This document shows, piece after piece, positions 56,741 through 64,000 of a stretch of 64,000 bases of DNA. The stretch covers positions 1,178,001-1,242,000 of the forward strand of contig JADWQD010000011.1 of assembly GCA_016110215.1 (NCBI GenBank). The letters run 5' to 3'. Source of the DNA: Capronia americana (lineage: Eukaryota > Ascomycota > Eurotiomycetes > Chaetothyriales > Herpotrichiellaceae). The translations under genes were made by a program, and so were the position numbers. A model generated the notes under the pieces. That model was not told the origin of the DNA. It saw only the letters and a list, made by a program, of their open reading frames with translations, and searched no databases. How positions within the stretch are numbered: position 1 is the stretch's first letter; every line of letters begins with the position of its first letter.

Positions 56741-59557
56741 ATGGATCCCACTGTTCCGGCCATCGAGGGTGTTGAGCCCGACCTTGAAATGAACGATGCT
56801 CCCACCTACGTTGAGCCTCCTGCTCGTATAGCTGCGCGCTTCTATCGGAGATCTTCCTCGCGCCGGCGATCCTCTGCCAATTCCTCCCGCCGAAGCTCTT
56901 TATCCTCGATCCATTCGCATTCCTCGGCCCTCTCGAGCCATGGCGGGCCCCGCAGCACCCATATTGCCCAGCACCTTCGCCGAGCCTCGATCATTGAATC
57001 CAGAAAGGCTCGTCTCGCAGATCGGGCCGCCCACGCGGAGCAGGTCAGGCTCCGTGCAGCCGCGGCGAAGGCTGCGCAAAGGGTCTCGTACAGCGAGGAG
57101 AAGGCCCTGGCAGCGCAGGCGGCGCGCGAGAAATTGCTCGCTGACATCGCAGCACGCTGCGAAGAAGAGGTGAGGCGAGCCAAAAAGGTCGCTGAAGAGA
57201 CCAAGGAGAAAAGGGCCGCCGAAATGGCCAGACTCAAGGAAGAAATGGCCGAGAAGTACGCTGAAGCAGACAGGCGACGGTCCGTGTACCAGCAAGGCAT
57301 GCGGAGGCCCAGAACCACTTCTCTAGCTGCAGTCGAGGAGAAGAAAGTTGCTCCAGCAGCGTTGAAGCGCTCAGACCGTGTCTACGCCGCCAAAGTAATC
57401 CAACGGTCATGGAGGCGCTACCGAACACGCAAGACCCTTGCCGACTTCTCTGCTCTCGAGTTGAACTTGACGCGGGCCAGGACGCTCACCTTTGAAGATA
57501 TGACACGGTTTATCTCAGAAGAGCGGACCACTGCTGCTACCGCGTCGATACTGAAGGCCCTTGGTGTCGTCGATGCAGATCAAGGCAGTTCAGGAATCGT
57601 GAGGGTTTTCCTCAGTGGGTATTTGATCGTTGCACATCCGATGCAAGCCTTCAGCCACGGTGGAAGTCAACCACAAGAGCAAGCGGTGCTGACGAAAGCC
57701 GGGTCGCTTGTCGACATTTTCGAGGCTTGTATCAAGATCTTGAATTCTGCGTCGCCCACAGCCTCCCTTCAGTCGAGCAAGGACGCCCTCTCTTTCGCTC
57801 TGAACGACTTTGCCTCAACTTTCCATGCTTGGAAGAGCCAGGACCTGCCCGTCCTGGTTGACATTATGGTCAACTCATTCGTCAATCTCGATCTGATCCT
57901 GCAAGCCACCAAAAATGACCACGATGGCCATGTGGCCGAGGACTACCTTGATGCTGTGCGACAGGAGCAAGTCAAACTGCTTGCCCATCTGAAGCGACTT
58001 GCGGGCCCGGAAGAAGCACTTTCAAGGGTTCGCGTTGCTGTGAGAAAGGCTCGTAAGCACAGGGCGTCTGAAATGCGGCACAAACGAATCGAGCAAGTTC
58101 CTCGGGTATCGACTGCTGTCGATGAAGATGCTGCTGGAGCTCCAGGGGCGCTTATGACGCCCCCTGCAACCCCACGGCCTGCTCAACAAAGCAGAATCCC
58201 ACTCTTTGCCGACAGTCTCTCCGAAGTCATGACTGTCCTGCCATCGAACCGGGAGATTGCGCACGAGATCTTGATTAATGGCACTTTCGAGGTGCAGCAG
58301 CGACCTTGGACGAATGCGCACAGGGGCTTGGTCGACTCGCTTCGAACCAGCATGCGTGACAGTATGCAAAGCGGCAGCAATGGAGCTGCCACGAGGTGGA
58401 CCCATTCTATGGCCATTCTCATCCGAGAGAAGTTGATGAACCTGATCAGCCCGCGGCATCCTCTCTACGACCGGGTCGACGGCCTGCTTGATCCGCAATT
58501 AATCGCCCAACAGTCCCGCAACGGCATGTTCTCATACGAGTCGTTCTTTGGGACCCTTGCAGGGCTGATTTCACAGATTTGTTCTCCTGGCCGGGACGAG
58601 CTGGTCAGAACCTTTGCAGCCAACGCCACTGGGGATACCATCGATCGCCTTTTCCAGCTCATCAACATTGTCGACCTGATGACTCTGGACCACGTCAACT
58701 TCCAATTCCGGCTGGCCTCGCAGGCCGTGCTGGAGCACGGGCATGAGCACGAAATGGCGTCTTTTGAGCGGGATCTTCACCAAGGTGTGCACACGCTCGA
58801 ACGGACGCGGCGCTGGTGGGTCGATGCCAAATCCATGACAAGCACACAAAACGCGAGCGGGAATGCCATCTACGCCAAAGGTCTATCAGACCTGGTTCTG
58901 CGTAACTCACATTTGAGCTCTACCGATCTGCCGGAAACCCTGCAGCTCGACTTTGTCCGGCTACTGAAACTGAGAGCTCGCGTGTTCCAGATGATAGCCG
59001 TCGCCTCGGTCCTACTTACCACCAAAATTCGACTTCGGCGCAACAGGGAATCACTCTGGACGGAAGATGCCGATCGGCTCATGTCGTTGGATCTTCTGAC
59101 GGTCGACTCGGACCGAGTGGTCTCGCTGGTCGAGTCGTCACACATGATGCCCGAATCCACCAAAGAAGGGTTGTCCAACTTTGTAGGACGAGTTCTCCCC
59201 GCTGCGGTTGCTGCGGCCAGAAATGCCAGTGTAGCGGAGCAAGCTCGACAGGACGCAGTTCACAGTCATGGCACATATATTCCCGCGGAAACTTCTACAG
59301 GAGACATATTCAGCGAGCAGATTGCTTCGTTCCTTCTCAAGTCCCTACGGGAGCATGTTTTCGCCAGGCTCGCGGCTAACGGCACAGCCGAGAGGGTACG
59401 GACCAGCACGAGTGCGGCGGAAGTGCTAGCCAGAGCGGGCATGCCGGAATTCTTGGCCGAAGTCAATCGCCTTGTTGACTCGCTCGACAAGATCCGGTCG
59501 GTCGATTTGAAAAGCCATGAGAAATGGTACGATCTGCTGGTGGCCGAGGCTGCTTGA
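56741..59557 (+). CDS. SOK1: TCP11/Sok1 family protein with IQ motif
   Basis: A single exon of 938 residues starting at the ATG with AAGC before it. An N-terminal Ser/Arg-rich stretch (RRSSSRRRSSANSSRRSS) is followed by a long Ala/Glu/Lys/Arg coiled-coil (~residues 90-190) and an IQ motif, AAKVIQRSWRRYR, which may bind calmodulin. The large helical Tcp11 domain fills roughly residues 480-935, with blocks NREIAHEILINGTFEVQ, HSMAILIREKLMNLISP, LDPQLIAQQSRNG, then SYESFFGTLAGLISQICSPGR, and a C-terminal LRARVFQMIAVASVLL. In yeast, Sok1 suppresses loss of PKA activity; in mammals TCP11 acts in cAMP signalling. A role in cAMP/PKA-linked growth control is therefore likely but inferred. It has no introns, unlike most genes here. 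Confidence 0.94.
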   Translation: MDPTVPAIEGVEPDLEMNDAPTYVEPPARIAARFYRRSSSRRRSSANSSRRSSLSSIHSHSSALSSHGGPRSTHIAQHLRRASIIESRKARLADRAAHAEQVRLRAAAAKAAQRVSYSEEKALAAQAAREKLLADIAARCEEEVRRAKKVAEETKEKRAAEMARLKEEMAEKYAEADRRRSVYQQGMRRPRTTSLAAVEEKKVAPAALKRSDRVYAAKVIQRSWRRYRTRKTLADFSALELNLTRARTLTFEDMTRFISEERTTAATASILKALGVVDADQGSSGIVRVFLSGYLIVAHPMQAFSHGGSQPQEQAVLTKAGSLVDIFEACIKILNSASPTASLQSSKDALSFALNDFASTFHAWKSQDLPVLVDIMVNSFVNLDLILQATKNDHDGHVAEDYLDAVRQEQVKLLAHLKRLAGPEEALSRVRVAVRKARKHRASEMRHKRIEQVPRVSTAVDEDAAGAPGALMTPPATPRPAQQSRIPLFADSLSEVMTVLPSNREIAHEILINGTFEVQQRPWTNAHRGLVDSLRTSMRDSMQSGSNGAATRWTHSMAILIREKLMNLISPRHPLYDRVDGLLDPQLIAQQSRNGMFSYESFFGTLAGLISQICSPGRDELVRTFAANATGDTIDRLFQLINIVDLMTLDHVNFQFRLASQAVLEHGHEHEMASFERDLHQGVHTLERTRRWWVDAKSMTSTQNASGNAIYAKGLSDLVLRNSHLSSTDLPETLQLDFVRLLKLRARVFQMIAVASVLLTTKIRLRRNRESLWTEDADRLMSLDLLTVDSDRVVSLVESSHMMPESTKEGLSNFVGRVLPAAVAAARNASVAEQARQDAVHSHGTYIPAETSTGDIFSEQIASFLLKSLREHVFARLAANGTAERVRTSTSAAEVLARAGMPEFLAEVNRLVDSLDKIRSVDLKSHEKWYDLLVAEAA

Positions 59558-61931
59558 GAGTTGAAAAGACAGCGATCGCTGCATATTTGATGGACATGTG
59601 GTATAAACGAGCATACATGGAGGGGGGGCCGGTTTCTGGGTTTGGCTCACGCATTTCTTCGATGACTGTATATAGTAAATGCCATTACGAGACTGTTATA
59701 CATTGGACCTACACTTGTCTATATCTCTGGAACTGTGCAAAACGCTCGGTCACGAACAAGGACTCGAGCAGATGAATTCCACCAGGAAAAACCCCGGGAC
59801 GCGAGTCATTTTACATAGCACGACAACCTTCATGAAGTCCTTACCGCAAAAGGGAACCCTCACTACTCAGCAATCCTACATAATGCATCTCACAGAGCTC
59901 CCGTTGTTGGGCTCCTATAGGTGGTTCATGACTCCTGGAAGAATCGGGAGGTGTCCAAAATCCGAAGCTCACCGGTCTAGGTATCCAACATTGAAAAGAG
60001 TGGACCACCACGTCCCGATTCGTTGGACGAGGTGGAAATGGACATGAATGACGAGGAGTTGGAGAAGATCGATTCTATCCAGCCCGTCATGGAGGATTTT
60101 GAAGAAAGGATGGACTCCGGTCGCGCGGATGGGCGGGTCGATCGGGACGAGTCTGGTGTTCCCCGAAGCGAATTGTGTTCTATCAGAATAGTATCTCCCA
60201 CTCGGCTAAGAATGAGGAAGAAAGATATGGTATGGAGAAGGCTCGGCCATGGCGATACTGGCTATAGGCGACTGCTCGGTCTGTTCGGTCAAGAATGCGG
60301 GTTTGACTAGACGTGCGAGCTTCCCACGTCAATGGACCCTGGTGAAACTTGAAGTAGGTCAGTCGTCTATGCTTCCCTGCAGTCGCTGTACGTGTGTGGT
60401 CGAATGCTCTTGCGATCTGCGATGGGATATCAGGTCCGGCTTTCCGTCGCCTGGGGCAGTGGGTGCTGGTTGGCACAGATGTTTGGCAATGTCATGCAGC
60501 AGGATCACGTCGTCAACCCCAGTCAGCCTGTCTCGGTATTTCCACCAAGGCAAGGCCAGGACATGAGATGATGTAGACCACTACTGAAGGGTGGGCTGAC
60601 GAGGAGAACCCCAGAGGGAGCCGAAGATGGGACAATCGAACAAATCCGAGATCTTCATGCTTCAGACGACACATTTTGCCGAATTTCTGCCCTCCAGCTC
60701 CCCTGCCATGGTTGCTGCGAGCAGATTTGACTCCCTGTCAAGTGAAAGCACGGGCCCCGACAGACTTATCCCTTCATTTCTCCTGCTCTTGCAGCCGGGG
60801 AACGAAGGTGGGCAAGGGTGGGAAGGAGGCTTGGGACCGCTTTGTCGATTGCAGTCAAAGCTCCGATGCTGATTCCTTGTTTCGCGGTAGCGTACCATGC
60901 GGTGGTGCTTGGACGAAACGTTCCCCAGATCGATCATGGTCCACTGTCTGCAGCATCCAAATTCGGATCATCTCGCAGCATCACCGAAAGCTAGCAGCCG
61001 GCATGTCCGCCTCATGGGTGTGGACACCATCCTGAGAATCTGCCCGCTCGCAGCAAGTCAAATCCAGCGAGCTAGCCTGCGCCACGAGTAACTAAACTAG
61101 TGCAATCGTTGAACCAAGGGTCCATCCGAGGGGTTGGTGGACAAGCCCAGGGTGCCAGCAGTACGTAACGACCTCGTACTGCGTAGGAGTGAGGGGCAGA
61201 GCCGAACCATTCACGCCGCCATCCACTGTCACACGACGATGCGGCTGCTTCTGCCAGTCTACTCGGTAACTTCCACAAGTTCGACATGGCGTTGTTCTGG
61301 ACTTACAGGATCTCTTGAGCTGCCAAAACGCTGACAAGAGGCAGAACCCAGCCCGATCAAGTGCGCCACCGCCCTTCCTCTCCCTGCCCGGATCGATATG
61401 ATATCAGACTTGGCTGGAGGGATACCCCGTGTTCTCCGAATTGAAGTCGCGCATGGACAGGACCAGGACTAGGACCAGCGCTAGCGCATATTCTAGATTC
61501 TATTTGGACTAGCTCATACCTTAAACCCCGCCGAGACTAGCGCCAAAATCTACACAATGCAATGCGGTCCCACCAATTTGATGCAAGTCGCACGTCAATT
61601 GCGCTCTTCCAAATTGGCATACCTCCTCGTACTGTCCCGAATTATAGAGTGCTCAATGCACTGTCCAACCCCTTCCCAGGCGTCAGTGGCGATCAGATCG
61701 ACCTATGGCCGACGTTCACCTCGCCGAATCTAGCTTCCATCCTGACCCGACGTGAGTTGAAGCTGAACTGCTCCCTGACTTCCGTCTCCGCTTCTAATCT
61801 ATACGGTTTTAGGCTGATGCTTCTTGCTGGAGTACTGCATGGATGTCGATTGGCGCAGCATTGGACAGGGCGGAGGATATAACACCGAAACCGTCCGACC
61901 GTATGGCCAACGCTGACGGACAGCAGAGATC
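59558..61931. other. Intergenic; promoter and leader of the FAD enzyme
   Basis: No conserved gene was seen. A small acidic frame at about 60023-60310 (DEVEMDMNDEELEKIDS) is unassigned. A well-formed intron-like stretch (61752-61812, GTGAGT...TTCTAATC...TTTTAG) precedes the FAD gene. Because the downstream piece has a stop in the enzyme's frame (61914), it would be a 5' UTR intron. Confidence 0.4.
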
Positions 61932-64000
61932 ATGCTCTCCTTTCTTCACTCTTCAGACATGCAGGAAATCCCAGAGTTCACGGGGCCCCAATTTCCCTTC
62001 TCCACGGATCCTTACTCGGCGAGGTCCTATGCTGATGTGCACCGTACCCTCAACCTTGACCACAACATGCCCCCTGCCCTGATCGCCCTTCCCCAGCATG
62101 AACAGGATGTCCGCACCGCCATCAAGTACGCGAGGCAAAACGGATCCCACGTCTCAGTCTTCACCGGGGGCCATTATTACGATGGTGGAGTCTATGCGCA
62201 AAACAACTCAGATGTTCCGCTCAACCTCACCCTGACGTACCCAGGCCCGAAACACATCGGCCTGACGACCGTGCGGCAATGGGTCCCGTACAGTGCCAAA
62301 AATCAGATCTGGGTCGACGTCAGCCAGACTATCGGAGAACTCAACCGGGTCCTTCGTGAAAAACGGCGTTTCCTGCCTCATGGACATTGCTCTGATGTCC
62401 AACTCGTTGGTCAGGGCCAAAGATGCGGAGGCGGCCAGCTTGGGCGAAGCTTCGGCCTGCTGGGAGACCGCATCAGGGCCGTCCGGATGATCAACCACAC
62501 CGGCGAAAGTGAACTGATCACCACGTGCGACCTGAGGGCCCAGGCAATCCTGGGGGACAATCCGGCAGGCTTTGGCGTCGTCACGCACTACTCCTTCCAC
62601 GCCTTTGCCGATGAAGATTTCGACTTCCCCGACACAGGCGCCCGGCCGCGCGGCTTCAAGGGAGTCTGGCGATACAGCCCGCGTGTGCTGAAACTGCTCT
62701 TGAACGAGGTGGCTGCAATGGCTGACGATCCATCCTTACCGCCGAACTTCGACCTCTCCGTCAACGTCTTCAGCACCTCCTTCCCTATACACCGGCTAAT
62801 CCCGAAGCTGAGCGTTAGTCGGAGCGAGGGCATAGCCGGTGAACAACCTGGCCATGCAGATACCACGTGGCCCGCCTGCGTCGTCGTGTTCGCGCAGTGG
62901 GTTCCTATGAGCCGGCAGGACAGATATACCGATCAGGTCGATGCATGGTTCCAAAAGTTCCGCGACCTCAACACTGCCAAAAACGGCTGCATACACACCG
63001 AAGAACTCGTCCAACCCATGTCCGCGATGACCGGTGAATGGGTCTTCCGCGGAGCCCGTGAGTTCGACTTGCCGTACATCAGGCGCGTGTACTTGACCAA
63101 GTCGAAGATGGTGGTGCGGAGCGGATGGGTCGACACTGTAGCCTCCCAGATCGACGGCATTTTGAATGTGTCGCGTATGTCAAACCTATCAAAAAGCTGT
63201 TACCTCGCCGCCAAGATCCAATGCCTTGGCGGGAATCTTATGCAGCAGCCCTACGGCGCACAGGCCAACGACGGGTCCTACGAGAAGAGAGACTGGACCG
63301 TCTGCCAAACGCTTGATTGCTTCCACCCAGCCGACGAGCGAGGTGAATCCATTGCCAACGAGTGGCAGTCTTTCAATGACTTGGTCTTTTGCACCTTGGG
63401 CCACGCATTGCGCGGACCCGATAAGCGCGTGGTCTGGACTTTGTCCAATGATCGGCAAATGGACCCGACCTGGTCTTACTACCGCCAAATAATCCGGGAG
63501 AGGTATGGTGGGCAGGACAGGCGGAAGCAACAGACCAAGCACAAACCCAAGCAGCAGTCCAAGCAGCAGTCCAAGCAGCAGTCCAAGCAGCAGTCCAAGC
63601 AGCAGTCCAAGCAACAGTCCAAGCAGCAGTCCAAGCAGCGGGTCAAGCAGCAGACGAGGCTGCAGGCTATATTTCCGAAGAAGCAAATCATGAAATCGGG
63701 GCAGGCCGAGTCCCAAGAGCAAGTCACATACCGGAAGCAGGCCCAACATCAAGTGCAGGTTCCAGACCCGGAGCCTGCTGTGTATCAGGAGGCTACCATG
63801 TCCCCGGACCGGCCTGCGTTGCAAGATCAGCCTACGCTCCAAGATCAGCCTACGCTCCAAGATCAGCCTACGCTCCAAGATCAGCCTACGCTCCAAGACC
63901 AGCCTATGCTACCAGAGGAGGCGATTTATCCCGAGGAGGTCTTGTATCCGGAGCAGCTCATGTTCGAAGATGCCGCCATAAACCAGGCGGAGGCAACAAT
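61932..64000 (+). CDS. BBE-like FAD-linked oxidoreductase with repeat tail, 3' end off window
   Basis: An open frame of at least 689 codons runs to the window edge. The start is ATG 61932 (MLSFLHSSDM) or 61959 (MQEIPEF). The PCMH-type FAD domain begins with PPALIALPQHEQDVRTAIKY. TGGHYYDGG corresponds to the GGH motif whose His can bind FAD covalently in berberine-bridge-type enzymes. LPHGHCSDVQLVGQG, GGGQLGRSFGLLGDRIRAVR and PAGFGVVTHYSFHAF complete the FAD site. The substrate domain follows up to TWSYYRQIIRERYGG. The usual family ending (a DPxxVF-N-like motif) is not seen. Instead a charged tail begins with (KQQS)n repeats (63549-63656) and later PTLQDQ repeats (63813-63920). The enzyme probably oxidises a small molecule or sugar using O2. 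No typical signal peptide is visible, although relatives are often secreted. Confidence 0.88.
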   Translation, partial: MLSFLHSSDMQEIPEFTGPQFPFSTDPYSARSYADVHRTLNLDHNMPPALIALPQHEQDVRTAIKYARQNGSHVSVFTGGHYYDGGVYAQNNSDVPLNLTLTYPGPKHIGLTTVRQWVPYSAKNQIWVDVSQTIGELNRVLREKRRFLPHGHCSDVQLVGQGQRCGGGQLGRSFGLLGDRIRAVRMINHTGESELITTCDLRAQAILGDNPAGFGVVTHYSFHAFADEDFDFPDTGARPRGFKGVWRYSPRVLKLLLNEVAAMADDPSLPPNFDLSVNVFSTSFPIHRLIPKLSVSRSEGIAGEQPGHADTTWPACVVVFAQWVPMSRQDRYTDQVDAWFQKFRDLNTAKNGCIHTEELVQPMSAMTGEWVFRGAREFDLPYIRRVYLTKSKMVVRSGWVDTVASQIDGILNVSRMSNLSKSCYLAAKIQCLGGNLMQQPYGAQANDGSYEKRDWTVCQTLDCFHPADERGESIANEWQSFNDLVFCTLGHALRGPDKRVVWTLSNDRQMDPTWSYYRQIIRERYGGQDRRKQQTKHKPKQQSKQQSKQQSKQQSKQQSKQQSKQQSKQRVKQQTRLQAIFPKKQIMKSGQAESQEQVTYRKQAQHQVQVPDPEPAVYQEATMSPDRPALQDQPTLQDQPTLQDQPTLQDQPTLQDQPMLPEEAIYPEEVLYPEQLMFEDAAINQAEAT
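63549..63656 (+). repeat. 12-bp tandem repeat coding KQQS
   Basis: Seven good copies of AAGCAGCAGTCC and two degenerate ones lie in frame in the FAD enzyme tail. On the opposite strand the same repeat creates Cys/Leu-rich frames that are not genes. Confidence 0.95.
63813..63920 (+). repeat. 18-bp tandem repeat coding PTLQDQ
   Basis: Four near-identical copies of CCTACGCTCCAAGATCAG are flanked by one degenerate copy on each side, in frame with the FAD enzyme. The near identity of the copies suggests recent expansion. Confidence 0.95.

Noticed and set aside
63189..63896. Minus-strand frames with repeated CLDC/LLLG and RRLILE units
   Set aside because: They are the reverse strand of the KQQS and PTLQDQ repeats inside the FAD enzyme, which is the conserved reading.
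1..64000. Secondary-metabolite or other functional gene cluster
   Set aside because: There is no backbone enzyme (PKS, NRPS, terpene cyclase), and the oxidoreductases and transporter are far apart among housekeeping genes.

Overview
The window is nuclear DNA of a filamentous ascomycete (Pezizomycotina). The genes have short introns (mostly 45-110 bp) with GTATGT/GTAAGT/GTGAGT donors, CTAAC-type branch sites and CAG/TAG acceptors. The recognisable proteins (branchpoint-bridging protein, eIF1, Asterix, Mix17/CHCHD2, Bor1, GH47, TCP11/Sok1) are fungal housekeeping types. The splicing factor and eIF1 sequences look closest to Eurotiomycetes such as Aspergillus or the black yeasts, but that placement is an impression only. 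There is no operon, CRISPR array or plasmid structure, and I found no convincing tRNA or rRNA gene.

Layout, left to right: the 3' end of a short-chain dehydrogenase (1-715, +); a P-loop sulfotransferase-like protein (2345-3290, +); the six-exon BBP/SF1 splicing factor (4045-6188, +); a twin-CX9C mitochondrial protein (7444-8049, +); about 6.5 kb without a convincing gene; a conserved acidic fungal protein (14598-15335, +); another gene-free 6.3 kb; a glutathione S-transferase (-) head-to-head with a Bor1-type anion transporter (+) around 21.7-25.3 kb; a multi-pass membrane protein (about 26.9-27.8 kb, -); eIF1 (28964-29630, -); the seven-exon Asterix gene (30115-30768, -); a LINE reverse-transcriptase relic (about 31.24-31.65 kb, -); a GH47 mannosidase (31815-33626, -); a cytochrome b561-like protein with a long tail (34645-37213, -) head-to-head with cystinosin (37810-38836, +); a C2H2 zinc-finger protein (41828-43631, +); mitochondrial mL45/Mba1 (45493-46642, -); a Pro/Ser-rich orphan (51036-52693, -); TCP11/Sok1 (56741-59557, +); and a BBE-like FAD oxidoreductase that runs off the right end (61932-64000, +).

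The genes do not form one pathway or a secondary-metabolite cluster. They are independent functions: splicing, translation start, ER membrane-protein folding, ER/Golgi glycan trimming, vacuolar cystine export, anion transport and mitochondrial translation. Roughly half of the window is intergenic and carries microsatellites, decayed retroelement fragments and a recurring GTACGGAGTAC-type word.

I see no clearly new multi-gene system. The points most worth a second look are the micro-exons in the Asterix gene, the BBP intron loaded with branch-site motifs, the poor AUG context of eIF1, two introns that could be retained in frame, the repeat-rich C-terminus on the FAD enzyme, and possible unannotated exons at 40.7-41.5 kb.
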